From: Choricystis sp. odSpoLacu1
Taxonomy: Eukaryota; Chlorophyta; Trebouxiophyceae
Length of the DNA stretch: 64,000 bases
Direction of reading: 5' to 3'
Assembly (NCBI GenBank): GCA_958009055.1
Contig: OY253657.1
Location: forward strand, 458,501 to 522,500
Shown here: piece by piece, positions 20,795 through 31,423 of the stretch
Position numbering within the stretch: position 1 is the stretch's first letter
Layout: each line of letters begins with the position of its first letter
Notes under the pieces: generated by a model
The model's database searches: none
What the model saw: the letters and a program-made list of their open reading frames with translations, nothing else
Told to the model about the DNA's origin: nothing
Program-made: the position numbers and the translations under genes

Positions 20795-22585
20795 ATGCGC
20801 GGTCTATCCAGCATCACCCTCCCGCTGGGCGTGCTCACAGACTCGTACAAAGCGTGTCACTATGCTCTGTACCCGCCCGGCACGACAGAGCTGGAGGCGG
20901 TGCGTGTGTTGTTTTTTTGGTGTGGCCCACGCATGCCCCCCGAAAGCACGCGCCGCCACCGCCTCGGCTGCGCCGGTCGCTGCCGTGGGGGACGCTGGCA
21001 TGCTGTGTGCTCGCACCTGCCTGAAAAGGGGGGCGTGTGGAGGGCAACAAGGAGCGTCAATTTGGCCCCTCCCTCCCGACTCACCACCCGCCTTCCACAG
21101 TATGCCTGCTTCCGCGCCGGCTTTGAAGGCGACACCACCGACACGCGCGCCGTCTGGTTTGGGGTGGAGCACATTCTCGAACGCTGGCTGCACCGGCGGT
21201 GGACGGCGGCGGACGTTGACGCGGCTGGCGCCTTCTGGGCCACGCACGCCGCGCCCGGGGCCACGCCCTACCCCTTCCCCGCCTCCCTCCTGCACCGCGT
21301 CGTCACCGAGTGTGACGGCTGGTTCCCTGTGACCGTGCGCGCCCTGCCGGCGGGCTGTGTCGTGCACCCCCACGTCCCTCTGTTCACCATTCGGGCACGC
21401 GGCGAGTTCGCCGCGCTCGCCACCTGGCTCGAAACCGTGCTCACCCACGCCTGGTATGGCTCCTCGGTCGCCACCCTGTCCCGCCGCGCGCGGGACGTGG
21501 TGGAGGCCGCGTTTGAGGCGTCAGTGGACGACGGCGCGGCGTCCGCGCTGCTCCCCTCCCGCCTCCACGACTTTGGGTTCAGGGGCGCCACCTGTGTCGA
21601 CGCCGCCCTGGTGGGTGGCGTCGCCCACCTGCTGTCCTGGGACGGGTCGGACACCGCGGTGGCAGCGTACGCGGCGGCACAGGTGAATGGAGGGTCCACC
21701 CACCCGGTCGCTGCCTCCATTCCCGCCACCGAGCACTCCGTCATGATGGCGTGGCCCACGGAGGAGGGCGCGCTGTCCGAGATGGTGGCCCTGTACGGGG
21801 ACGGCATCTATGCGTGCGTGCTGGACACGCACGACTATGGGAGGGCTTTAGAACGAATCATCCCCGCCATCGCCCCCGCCCAAGCCGCCCGGGGCGGCCA
21901 CTTTGTCCTGCGCCCCGACTCGGGCGACCCCACCGTCTCCGTGCTGGCCGCCCTGGAGGCGGCGGGGCGGGTGTATGGGGCGGCGGTGAATGGAAAAGGG
22001 TTTCGCGTCATCAAGGGGGCGTCCGTCATTCAGGGCGACGGCGTCACCCCCACCACCCTCACCGCCATGCTGGCCGCCGTCCTGGCGGCAGGGTGGTCTG
22101 CCGAAAACGTAGCGTTTGGCATGGGGGGGGGGCTGCTGCAGAAGGTCAACCGCGACTCGCTGGCGTTCGCCACCAAGCTGTGCCGCGTGGCGCACCCACC
22201 GCTCCAAAAAGACGCGGACACCGGCCGCTGGCGCCCCGTCCCGGGCGCTCCACCCCAACACTTCGACGTCATGAAGTCGCCGGTCGGGGATGAGGGCAAG
22301 CTGTCCCTCCCGGGAGCGTTGGCCGTGGTGGAGCGGGGGGGCGTGCTGACGGCGGTGAGTGCGGGTGTGGCGGCCGCGGCGGGTGAGACCGACTGCCTGC
22401 GCCCCGTGTGGGACTGTGGCCCCGTGGCCGACCGCCCGCCGCCTCCCCCCTTTGCCGAGGTGAGGGAAGCCTTGGACAAAGCGTGGCGGGCGACTCCCAA
22501 GACGGCGGACGCGGTGGACGCGGGGTTGAGGGCGAGGGCGGTGCGCGTGCGCGCGGCGGGAGGGCGAGCGGCTGCGAGCGAGTGA
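20795..22585 (+). CDS. NAMPT: Nicotinamide phosphoribosyltransferase (NAMPT/NadV)
   Basis: Converts nicotinamide and PRPP to nicotinamide mononucleotide for NAD salvage. Exons 20795-20899 and 21101-22585, 529 aa. The 201-nt intron has no in-frame stop and could be mistaken for coding sequence. Family motifs are LTDSYKACHY near the N-terminus, RLHDFGFRG, ATEHSVMMAW (with the catalytic His), VLDTHDY, LRPDSGDP (substrate-binding Arg and Asp) and FGMGGGLLQKVNRD. No transit peptide is evident, so probably cytosolic. Land plants mostly use nicotinamidase instead, which makes this gene informative about lineage and metabolism. Confidence 0.95.
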   Translation: MRGLSSITLPLGVLTDSYKACHYALYPPGTTELEAVRVLFFWCGPRMPPESTRRHRLGCAGRCRGGRWHAVCSHLPEKGGVWRATRSVNLAPPSRLTTRLPQYACFRAGFEGDTTDTRAVWFGVEHILERWLHRRWTAADVDAAGAFWATHAAPGATPYPFPASLLHRVVTECDGWFPVTVRALPAGCVVHPHVPLFTIRARGEFAALATWLETVLTHAWYGSSVATLSRRARDVVEAAFEASVDDGAASALLPSRLHDFGFRGATCVDAALVGGVAHLLSWDGSDTAVAAYAAAQVNGGSTHPVAASIPATEHSVMMAWPTEEGALSEMVALYGDGIYACVLDTHDYGRALERIIPAIAPAQAARGGHFVLRPDSGDPTVSVLAALEAAGRVYGAAVNGKGFRVIKGASVIQGDGVTPTTLTAMLAAVLAAGWSAENVAFGMGGGLLQKVNRDSLAFATKLCRVAHPPLQKDADTGRWRPVPGAPPQHFDVMKSPVGDEGKLSLPGALAVVERGGVLTAVSAGVAAAAGETDCLRPVWDCGPVADRPPPPPFAEVREALDKAWRATPKTADAVDAGLRARAVRVRAAGGRAAASE

Positions 22586-22720
22586 AAAATGAACCACGCG
22601 AGAGCCGGCCAAAACTCTTTGTTTCAAATTCGAGACGCCGCGCCACGCGCCGCGCCCTCCTTCTCCGGGGCAGGCGCCACACACACTCTCTGTCTCCCCA
22701 CACACACGCCCCACCCCGCC

Positions 22721-24545
22721 ATGGAGGCCGCCGTCTTCTCCTCCCTGCTAGCGGGCGGCGTGCGTTTCGACTCGGGCGGCGTGCGTTTCGACTCAAAACG
22801 CAACGCCGGCGCGGCCGCCCTATTCCGCGGTGCCGGCGACCGCCAGGGTGAGTTGTTCCTTGCTGCGTGTGGGCAGCTTGGTGGTGAGGAGTGTGACACG
22901 AGATGCGGCGGGCGGGCTGAGCGCGCGGGGCGCCCCGGCATGCGCTTTTTTTCATTTCGCGGCTAGCCGTCGGGCGCAAACACCGAAAAAGCGCCGACCC
23001 GCCTTGCTTGACACCCTTCCCCCCCCAGACCAACCGTCCACGTCGACCGCGCCTGTGGCCACACCCCGCACAGGCGACGCTCAAGAGGTGAGAGAATGAG
23101 GGAGAGATGGGGGAAGTGAGAAAAAAAAAAGCTTTCCTCCCGTTTTCCAGCCCTCCGTTTCCCCCTCCTCCCACCCAACCCGCAGGCCACTAACCTGGCC
23201 CGCAAAGCGCGCGGCATCCGGGTCAAGGGCGACTCCGCCCCGCCTCCGTTGCCTGATTTCGCAGCCGCCCTGCGCGCCGCGCCGCGGACCGCGCGCGCCG
23301 CGCTGGCGGCCTCCCTCTCCACCGCGGGCTGGCGCGACCCCACCCCCATCCAGGCCCAGGTCCTGCCCCTGCTGCTCTCCGGACGGGACGTCATTGGGCT
23401 GGCCCCCACGGGCAGTGGGAAAACGCTGGCCTTTCTGCTGCCGCTGGTGGTGGCGGCGGCCCACGCGAAAAAGCGGCGCGCGCAGCCAGGCCGCGACGCC
23501 AGCGCCGCGCCCTCCCCCCCTCCCGCCGGCCCCCTCGCCCTCGTCCTGTCCCCCACGCGCGAGCTGGCCACCCAGACAGCCAGGGTGTTGGCCCGCCTGA
23601 CGGCTGGCACAGGGGTGCGGGGCGCGCTGCTGCCGCGCGGCGCGGTGGTGGGCGGTGGCGCGCACGCGTGCGACATCCTGCTCGCCACCCCCGCCCGCCT
23701 CGCGGCCGGCCTGGCCCGGGCCACCGTGTGCCTCGCCTCCACCACCCACATCGTGCTGGATGAGGCCGACAGGCTGCTGGGGGACGCGGCGCTGGCGAGG
23801 TGTGTGGACGCCGCCCTGGCGGCCGCCCCGCCCGCGTCGGCCGGCCGCGTCGCGGCACTGTTCACAGCCACCCTCCCCCCCGCCGTCGAAACCCTGGCCT
23901 CCTCCTTCATGACCGCCCCCGTGCGCGTGACGGTGGGGGAGCGCGGCGCCCCCGCGCGGTGCGTGGCGCAGGAGCTGACGTTCGTGGGCAAAGGCGACGC
24001 CGGCAAAAAGCTCGCCCTCGCCCGCCTGCTCGCCACCGGCGCCGCCCCCCCCCCCCGCCCTCGTCTTCGTCTCCTCCGCCGAGCGGGCCGCCACCCTGGC
24101 GGCTGACCTGGCGGCCGACGGTGTGCGTGCCGCCGCCGTGGACGCGCGCGCGCGCGGGAGCGACCGCGCCGCCGCGGTCGACGCGCTGAGGCGGGGGGAC
24201 ACGTGGGCGCTCGTCTCCACCGACCTTCTCGCCCGCGGCCTCGACTTTGTGGGCGTGCGCGCCGTCGTCAACTACGACTTTCCCGCGTCTGCCGACGAGT
24301 ATGTGCACCGCGTGGGGCGGACGGGGCGGGGCGGCACGCCCGGGAAAGCGTTCACATTTTTCACTGAAAAAGACGCGGGCAGGCTGCGCCCCGTGGCGGC
24401 CGCCGTGGCGGCGGCGGGGGGGGAGGTGCCGGCGTGGATGCTGAAGCTGGCCAAGGAGAGGAAGAGGAAGAGGAAGGCCAAGGGCGAGGGTGGGGCGGAG
24501 GGGAAAGCTTTTTCCTCCGCAGGCTGCGCAGGCCAAGAAGAATGA
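22721..24545 (+). CDS. DDX52: DEAD-box RNA helicase, DDX52/Rok1 type (frame broken at a C12 run)
   Basis: Likely a small-subunit ribosome biogenesis helicase in the nucleolus. Exons 22721-22847, 23029-23087 and 23186-24545. The N-terminus has the DDX52-like GGVRFDS block, here in two tandem copies. [14 protein letters not shown] precedes the helicase core, as in Rok1/DDX52. Core motifs are [40 protein letters not shown] (motif III with Thr in place of Ser), [11 protein letters not shown] and [10 protein letters not shown], then a Lys/Arg-rich tail. The second RecA domain continues in another frame from a run of twelve C at 24045-24056. One C fewer gives an unbroken join into [14 protein letters not shown]. 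Confidence 0.9.
22752..22793 (+). repeat. In-frame 21-bp tandem duplication inside DDX52
   Basis: Two identical adjacent 21-bp copies encode GGVRFDS twice. The unit corresponds to a conserved N-terminal motif of the DDX52 family that is normally present once. Confidence 0.9.
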
Positions 24546-24823
24546 AACACGACTTCGCCTGTTTTTTTTTCTGCGGAGAACGAGGTATCGCGCCGTCTCT
24601 CCCCCCGTGCGCCGCGCAGGCGCGGCTGCAGAGAGGAGTTGGAGGGGGGTCCCTCCAGTCTCTGTGTGAGGGCCGCGCCCAGGGCGGCGCGTGCAGGAGA
24701 CGCGCGCGTGGAGGGGGCGCGCCCGTTCGATTGATTGGCGTCGCGGCCCCGGCCCGCGTCGGGGCGAGAGAGCGTTCTCTCTCTCTATCCTTCCGCAAAC
24801 CCCTCCTCCTCACCCCAACAACC

Positions 24824-25863
24824 ATGGACCCCTGCGACGACGACCTCATGCGCGTCGTCTACCTGGACGACGGCGGCGGCGGCGGCGCCTCTGGCCGCGC
24901 GCCGCCGCCGCCGCCGCCACAACGCCTGCCCGCCCCCACCCGCCGCCGCGGCGGGCAGGCGCGGGCTCGCCCCGACCCGCCAGCCACGGACGTAGGCGAC
25001 GGTGGTGGTGGACACGAGCGTGAGCCACCCCCACCGCCCCCCTCGCCTCCGCCGCCGCCACCCCCCCCAAACCATGCCCGCCGGCGGCGCGGCCGGCCTG
25101 TTGGCCGCCCTGGGAGGGGCCACCGTCGGCGTCGCGTCCACCCCCGACTCGGACGCGGGGCGCGCCCCCCCCGAGGCGGCGCGGGCCGCGCGTGCTGGCA
25201 CGGCGGCGCGGCGGCGCGAGTGCGGCGCCGCGTGGTGGCGCCGCGGCCGCCGCTGCCAGCGCCCCTGCCGCCGGTTCGGTGCGCGACCTGCTGCACGGCG
25301 GCGGCGGTGCCTCCACGCCGGCCGTGGTGCCGCGGGGCGACGACGACGCGATCGCTTCAGACGGCGACGACGACGACGACGCCCACGCTGCCGCTGCCGC
25401 CACCACACTGGCCCGCCCGCCCCGCCCCTCCGCCACCTCTGCGTTCGCCACCGCCGCCTTTGTGGCGGCCCTGCCCCCTCCCTCGCCCTCCAAAGTGTCC
25501 CCCGTGGCCGTCCGGGGGCGGGAGGCGGGGTTGGCGGGGCGGCTTGCGCGCGCGCTCACACGCGCGGAACGCAACGCAGTGCGCGGTGGCCGCGTCGTCG
25601 TCGTCATCACGGACGCAGTCCTCGACGCGGGCGTCGTCGTGGCGCGGGGGCGCGTGACAGAGAGCGAGGGTGGGGGAGGGGCGACTGCGGGTGGTGACGA
25701 CAGCTGGCCGCCCCCGCCTGCCGTCGGGGCCACAGTGCTCATAGCCGCCCGCCGGCCGGCTGGACCGCCGCCGCCCGGGGACGCGCTGACGCTGACGTGG
25801 CCGGTGCCAACGGTGAGCGTGGGCGGGGAGGTCTGCTTGGTGCCGCCCCTGGCGTTGGATTAA
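24824..25863 (+). CDS. Low-complexity Pro/Ala-rich protein of unknown function (frame probably broken at two C8 runs)
   Basis: Starts MDPCDDDLMRVVYLDDGG at 24824 and ends at 25863. The beginning and end lie in different frames. Changes at two runs of eight C (25061-25068 and 25165-25172), each with one C fewer, give one continuous frame of the correct total length. The sequence is mostly disordered, with Pro, Ala, Gly and Asp tracts. The C-terminal 110 residues look folded: GLAGRLARALTRAERNAV, then GGRVVVVITDAVLDAGVVV, then LTWPVPTVSVGGEV. I do not recognise the family. An intron in place of the first shift cannot be excluded. Converges with CSA, 103 bp away. Confidence 0.5.
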
Positions 25864-25966
25864 AAAAAGGGGGTCGAATGTTTTTGTCTTATTTTTGTTT
25901 TGTATGCCTGCTTTCTTGTACTGCAAAACCCCATATGGCACAACTTGCTGCTGTCTACACATCCAT

Positions 25967-27469
25967 CTAGTCGCTCCACGCGTCCCGGTCGCGCTCCTCG
26001 TCCGCGCCCGCCGTGTCACGCGTTTGCGGCGCCCACACCAACACCTGCCGATCATCCCCCGCACTGTACAGCTCGCGCCTCGCTTCACACCACGCCAGCG
26101 CGTGCACCGCGTCCACGTGGCCGCGCAGCAGAGTGGTGGGCTCGCGTGGCGGGCGTGCGCGCGCGCGCGGACCGCCGCCATCGGCTCGCAACAACCCACC
26201 CCCGGGCAACGGCACCACGTGCACCGCCGACCCCGACGGCGCAAACAGGGTGGCGGGCGACGCCGCCGCCGCCAGCTGGCGCGGCTTGCGCGCCCGGTTG
26301 GGCAGGGGCGACGCGGCGGCACCAGGCACGCGGGCAAACGACCCCACCTCCCACACGCGCACCGCGTCGTCGGCACCCGCCGTCACCCAGTGCCTTCCAT
26401 CCGGTGTGGGGAGGACGGCTGTGACGGCGGCATCGTGGGCGCGGCGCAGGGGGCCGCGGCGCGGCGCGCGGCGCAGGCGGGAGCTGGGCGGGGGGGCGTC
26501 GCCGCCGTCACCATCCCCTTCCCCTCGCCTCCCGGTCGTGGTGTCATCCAGGTCCAGCACAGCCACGCAGGCTGCCGCCCGCCTCACATCCCACACGCGC
26601 ACCCCGCCGTCCGCGCCGCCAGAGACGAGGGTGTGGGGGTCGTCCAGCGCCCAAGCAGCCGCCCACACTGCCCCTGTGTGCCCCACCAGCTCGTGCGTGA
26701 AGGCGCCCGAGGACGCGTCCAGCAGGCGCAGCGGGGCGGACGCGCCGGCGGGGGGGGCGCCGGGCGGCGCAGCGCCGCCCGCGCCCGCGCCGACGGCAAC
26801 GAGAGCGTGTGCTCCCGTGGGCGAGAACGCGGCCGCGGTGGCGCGGGAGCCGGTGCCCAGGGAGAAGGTGGCGACCGAGGCGACGGCGTTGGCGTCCCAG
26901 AGCTGAGGTGGTGGAGGAGGAGTGGTGAGAGAGCAGGTGGGTTTTGCCTTGTTTTTCGACTCCTCCCTCTCCTCTCTCTCCACTCACCTTGACCGCGCCG
27001 TCCGCCCCCGCGCTGACAAACAGGCCCGCGTCCACCGGGTACCACGCCACCGCCGCCACCGCGCCCGCGTGGCCGCCGGCGGCGGCGCGGGTGCCGCGGC
27101 CGCCCGCTACAAAAATCGGACCGACTGACACGCCGTCGCCCCCGCTGCAGCACCCCGCGACGTCGAACGCGGCGACCGACCCATCCCCCACGCCCGCCAG
27201 CAGGTGGCGAGATTCTATGGGGTCCAGGGCCAGCCAGGTGAGGGCGCCGCCGAGGCGGCGGGTGTCGATGGTCGCGGGGGAGAGCTCGAGGCGCCAAACG
27301 CTGTGGTGAAGGGGTGAAAAGAAATGTGAGGGAGAGAGACCGGATTTCTTGCGCGACACACACACCCGCACACACAAACACAAGCTTGCCTCTCACTCAG
27401 GTAGCGCTCCCGCAGGCTGACGCCGCCGCCCGTCGCGCGGCCGTGCAGGCCGGAGAGGAGGCGACGCAT
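25967..27469 (-). CDS. ERCC8: WD40 protein CSA / ERCC8 (transcription-coupled repair substrate receptor)
   Basis: Substrate receptor of a CUL4-DDB1 ubiquitin ligase that acts at stalled RNA polymerase II. Exons 27390-27469, 26988-27300 and 25967-26902 (442 aa). The N-terminal helix region (MRRLLSGLHGR, SLRERYLSE) leads to WRLELSP and LTWLALDPIESRHLLAGVGD. It also has HAGAVAAVAWYPVDAGLFVS, DGAVKLWD, GVRVWDVRRA, GHVDAVHALAW, RRELYSAGDDRQVLVW and a C-terminal DAWSD, an order and end matching CSA. The first intron needs a GC donor (AG|GCAAGC) to keep frame, since nearby GT donors give the wrong phase. A second DCAF of DNA repair (DDB2) lies 19 kb away. Confidence 0.9.
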
Positions 27470-27643
27470 TGGGTGGTGTGTGCGCCTTTTTTCTCGTTTC
27501 CCATACGCGCGCGCCCCGCGTGCAGACGCCTGCTGCGCTGCACTAGCTGTGACCACGTGGCATGAGGGAGCGGTGTGGGAGACGGGACGCGCGCAAAAAG
27601 GAAAAAAACAAAAACTGTTTTTGCACACCCCTGCCTCTCTCTC

Positions 27644-28793
27644 TCAGCGCTGGCGGTTCTTCTTGTTGACCGCCGCCGCCCCCACCACCATGGTCACCGC
27701 CGCCAGCGGGGGGCAGGCCGCCAGGATGTTGGCAGCGGCCAGGACCAGGCCGGCACGGGTGCCCCACAGGGCGCCCTCGGAGGCGGCCTCAGACCACGGG
27801 ACGGACGGCGGCAGCACGCGTGCACTCAACTCCGCCACCTGCCCCTGCAGCGCCTCCACTTGAGCAGACGCGGCCGCCACCCGGGCCGCCGCCGCCGCCA
27901 GCGCGTCCCGGGCGGTACGCTCCGACGCTTCCGCGGAGCGGGCGCGCGCGGTCTGGCGCGACGCGGCCGCGCGCGCGGCCGCCGCGTCGGCGCGCGCGCG
28001 CGCTCGGTCTCGCGCGTCGCCGCTGCCTGCGCGGCCGCCGCATCAACGCGGGCGCGCGCCGCCCCGCGCTCCGCGTCGCGGGTGCGCTCCTCCTGGGCCA
28101 ATCTGGCGGCCGCCAGCTTGGTCAGGCGGGCGTCGCGCTCGGCCAGGGCGGCGGCGAGGGATGGGTCGCGCGACGACGACGCAGCCGCGGCGCGGTCGGC
28201 CGCGCGGGAGGGGGTGCGCCCGTTGGTGCGGGACGTGGGGACGGGAGCAGCCACGCTCTCGTCGGACGCAGCGGGCGTGGGAGGGGCGGGGGTGGGGGGG
28301 GCGGGCGAAGCGGGCGCAGCATCGATGTCGGGGCGCGAAGTGCGCGCGTCAGGCGCAGGCTCACCGCCCCCGCTGGACGCGCGGCGCACAGACATGCGTT
28401 TCAGAAGGCTCGCGACGGTGCGCCGAGGCGGGTTGGGCGCAACATTCTCAGACATGGCGGCGGGAGGCGGCGGGGCGCGTTTTTGGACGACAGGTGTGAA
28501 GCCTTTTTGAAGCAGGTGGAAAGCCACGGTCGCGCCGACCGCGAAATAGAAAGAAGCGGCGCCACTCCACCGCTCGCACACGGCCGGGTTGTGCGTCCAG
28601 GCGGTCGCAGTGACGCATAAGGCGCGCAGGCGGGCGACCAGGGTGGCCAGGATGGCGGCGAGCTGGGGTGGTGAGGGTGTGCCCGGGGGTCGTGCCCCCT
28701 CACACAAACTGACTCTAGTGGTCCCCACCCGCGCCGTGTTGCGCCCACAACCAGCGTCAGGGGACGCCTACTCGCCTGTCCCACGCAAGCCAT
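27644..28793 (-). CDS. Coiled-coil membrane protein of unknown function (frame broken at a (CG)n run)
   Basis: Inferred exons 28776-28793 and 27644-28662, joined by an intron with a GC donor (CAG|GCGAGT) and a CAG acceptor. The predicted start is MACVGQ followed by LAAILATLVARLRAL. It continues with a second hydrophobic stretch (ASFYFAVGATVAFHLL), a Ser/Pro-rich linker, and a long Ala/Arg/Glu coiled coil. The C-terminal hydrophobic hairpin (LVLAAANILAACPP, VTMVVGAAAV) precedes a basic end, NKKNRQR. The coiled coil changes frame at a CG run, 27990-28003; one CG unit fewer repairs it and the total length. It could be a tethering or organelle-shaping protein; no family recognised. The start codon and first exon are the least certain parts. 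Confidence 0.55.
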
Positions 28794-29119
28794 GGTGGAC
28801 GGTGGGGGTGGGTGGGGGTGGACAGGAGGCGGGTGATGGTGGGCGCGCACGCGTGCCTCTCCGGCCAAAAAAACGAGGCGCAGACTGAGACGAGACCTCA
28901 AAACGGCTCGTCGCTGTCCGTTCGCTGGGCGCTGCGCACCGCTCCCCCTCACTTGGCTACCGCCTCGCCCGCCCTCGGCGCCCAGCCTTCGGGGCCTGAA
29001 ACGCACGCATCGCCGCCTCCCTCCCCCCCATCGGAGGACGCGGCCCCCCGCCTCACACGCGCGCGCGGCACCTGCGGTTTGCGGCAGCTCTTTTGCGCCG
29101 TCGCCCCAATCGTGCCGTC
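28794..29119. other. Divergent intergenic region upstream of cycloartenol synthase
   Basis: 326 bp between divergent start codons. It holds a G-rich tract near 28800-28830 and a CCAAT pentamer at 29106-29110, only about 10 bp before the synthase start. No gene or RNA seen. Confidence 0.5.
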
Positions 29120-31423
29120 ATGTGGCGCCTCCACACCGCCTCCAACGACGGCCACCCCCCCACCCTCAACGACTACCAAGGCCGCCAAGTGTGGCGGTTC
29201 GAGGCCGAGGCCGGCACCCCGGCCGACCGCGCGGCCGTCGACGCGGCGCGCGCCGCGTTCACGGCCGCCCGCCACACGCAGCCTCATTCAGCGGATGAAC
29301 TGCTGAGGCTGCAGGCTGCGGCTGAAGCGGAGGCGAGGGGGGATCCGCCCAGGCCGACGCCGCCACCACCAGGCCCCGACGTCGACGCCGCCACCCCCGA
29401 CGCTGTCCGCGCGTCCCTCCTGTCCGGCGCCTCCTTCTACGCCACCCTGCAGCGCGACGACGGCCACTGGCCGGGCGACTATGGCGGCCCCATGTTTTTG
29501 TTGCCAGGGCTGTTGATTGTGCTGCACGTGACGGGTGCTCTCGACGCCACCCTTCCCCCCGCCACCCACCAAGCCGAAGCCCTGCGCTACCTGACCAACC
29601 ACCAAAATGTGGATGGCGGCTTCGGCCTCCACATCGAGGGCCACTCCACCATGTTTGGCACCGTGCTGACGTACGTGTCGTTTCGGATTCTCGGCCTCCC
29701 AGCCGACGACCCGCGCTGCGCGCGCTCGCGGTCCTGGATCCTGGCCCGCGGCGGCCCCACCCACGTCACGTCGTGGGGCAAGTTCTGGCTGGCCATCCTG
29801 GGCGTCTACGGTTGGGGCGGCGTCAACCCGATGCCACCTGAAATGTGGTTGATGCCGCACTCCAAACTGACGGGCATCGGGTGGGCCCACCCCGGCCGCT
29901 TCTGGTGCCACTGCCGCATGGTCTACCTGCCCATGTCGTACGTGTATGGACGCCGCGTGACGGGGCCGCACACGCCGCTGGTGGATGAACTGAGGGTGGA
30001 GCTGTTCCCTCCCGACGTGCAACCTTTTGAATCTGTCAACTGGGACGCGACGCGCAACCTGTGCGCGAAAGAGGATGTCTACTACCCCCACCCCCCGGTC
30101 CAGGACGGCCTGTGGTGGGGCCTGGCCCGGGCGGAACACTGGCTGGAGGGATCCATCTTTCGCAGGTGGGCACTCAAAGAAGTGGTCAAACACGTGACGT
30201 ACGAAGACGAAAACACGCGGTACATCTGCATCGGCCCCGTCAACAAAGTCATCAACATGCTGGTCCGCTGGCTCGATGAAGGCGGTGGCGCGGGTGGGCC
30301 AGGCTTCAAGCAGCACCTGGCCCGCGTGCCCGACTACCTGTGGGTGGCGGAGGACGGGTTGAAGATGCAGGGGTACAACGGGTCCCAGTTGTGGGACACG
30401 TCGTTCGCGGTCCAAGCCCTCTCGATCGCAGGTGACGACATTGTCTCCGCTGCCTCCTCCTCCCTGGCCGCTGCCGCCCGCTACATCGAGGCCTCCCAAG
30501 TCGTGCAGGAGGCGCCCGGGCCGCTGGCCAAGTGGTACCGCCACAGGTCGCGCGGCGCGTGGCCGTTTTCGAGCCGCGACCACGGGTGGCCCATTTCTGA
30601 TTGTTCCTCCGAAGGCCTGAAAGCGGCGCTGGCCCTGGAACAACTGGGCGCTGCCGTCGGCGGCCCCCGCGTCCCTGACGACCGGCTGGCTGCGTGTGTC
30701 GAGGTGATTCTGTCGTACCAAAACGCGGGCGGCGGGTGGGCGACCTACGAAAACACGCGGTCGACCCCCCTCCTCGAACTGATCAACCCATCGGAAACGT
30801 TTGGCGACATCGTGGTGGATTATTCCTACGTCGAGTGCACGAGCGCCTGCATGACGGCGCTGGCGGCGTACCGGGAGGCACGGCCGGGCACGCCGCACGG
30901 CCGCGCGATCGCGAAAGCGCTCGCCACTGGCCGCCGCTTCATCCTCCGGGAGCAACGCCCCGACGGCTCCTGGTATGGGTCGTGGGGCGTGTGCTTCACG
31001 TATGCCGCCTGGTTTGGGTGCGAAGCGTTGGCGGCGACAGGCAGCAGCGCGCGCGACTGTGTGGAATTGGAGAGGGCGTGTGCATTTTTGGTCGACCGCC
31101 AGACGGCCGACGGCGGGTGGGGGGAGTCGTACCTGTCGTGCCAGGACAAAGTCTACACCCAGATGCCGGACGGTTCGTCCCAGGTCGTCAACACGGCGTG
31201 GGCCATGCTGGCGCTGCTGGCGGCGGGGTGGCAAGACATCGACCCGAAGCCGCTCAAACGCGCCGCCGCGGTGCTGCTGCGTGCGCAGCTGCCGACGGGA
31301 GACTGGCCCCAGCAACGCATCTCGGGCGTGTTCAACCGCAACTCCATGATCACGTACGCCAACTACAGGAACATCTTCCCGCTGTGGGCGTTGGCCGAGT
31401 ACCGGAGGAAGGTGTTGAAGTGA
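29120..31423 (+). CDS. CAS1: Cycloartenol synthase (oxidosqualene cyclase)
   Basis: Cyclises 2,3-oxidosqualene to cycloartenol, the first cyclic sterol precursor of plants and algae; acts at the ER membrane. Intronless, 767 aa, the usual length. The catalytic acid motif is SDCSSE (family SDCTAE). Residues that separate cycloartenol from lanosterol synthases are all of the plant type: Tyr in MQGYNGSQLWD, and His and Ile in DHGWPISDC. QW repeats are plentiful (for example QTADGGWGESY, QNAGGGWATYEN, QRPDGSWYGSWG). An intact, continuous frame of 2.3 kb shows that long genes without C or CG runs read cleanly here. Confidence 0.97.
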   Translation: MWRLHTASNDGHPPTLNDYQGRQVWRFEAEAGTPADRAAVDAARAAFTAARHTQPHSADELLRLQAAAEAEARGDPPRPTPPPPGPDVDAATPDAVRASLLSGASFYATLQRDDGHWPGDYGGPMFLLPGLLIVLHVTGALDATLPPATHQAEALRYLTNHQNVDGGFGLHIEGHSTMFGTVLTYVSFRILGLPADDPRCARSRSWILARGGPTHVTSWGKFWLAILGVYGWGGVNPMPPEMWLMPHSKLTGIGWAHPGRFWCHCRMVYLPMSYVYGRRVTGPHTPLVDELRVELFPPDVQPFESVNWDATRNLCAKEDVYYPHPPVQDGLWWGLARAEHWLEGSIFRRWALKEVVKHVTYEDENTRYICIGPVNKVINMLVRWLDEGGGAGGPGFKQHLARVPDYLWVAEDGLKMQGYNGSQLWDTSFAVQALSIAGDDIVSAASSSLAAAARYIEASQVVQEAPGPLAKWYRHRSRGAWPFSSRDHGWPISDCSSEGLKAALALEQLGAAVGGPRVPDDRLAACVEVILSYQNAGGGWATYENTRSTPLLELINPSETFGDIVVDYSYVECTSACMTALAAYREARPGTPHGRAIAKALATGRRFILREQRPDGSWYGSWGVCFTYAAWFGCEALAATGSSARDCVELERACAFLVDRQTADGGWGESYLSCQDKVYTQMPDGSSQVVNTAWAMLALLAAGWQDIDPKPLKRAAAVLLRAQLPTGDWPQQRISGVFNRNSMITYANYRNIFPLWALAEYRRKVLK

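Noticed and set aside
20900..21100. Reading the NAMPT intron as coding sequence
   Set aside because: It is 201 nt without a stop, but it has a GTGCGT donor and CAG acceptor, and its translation is unlike any NAMPT.
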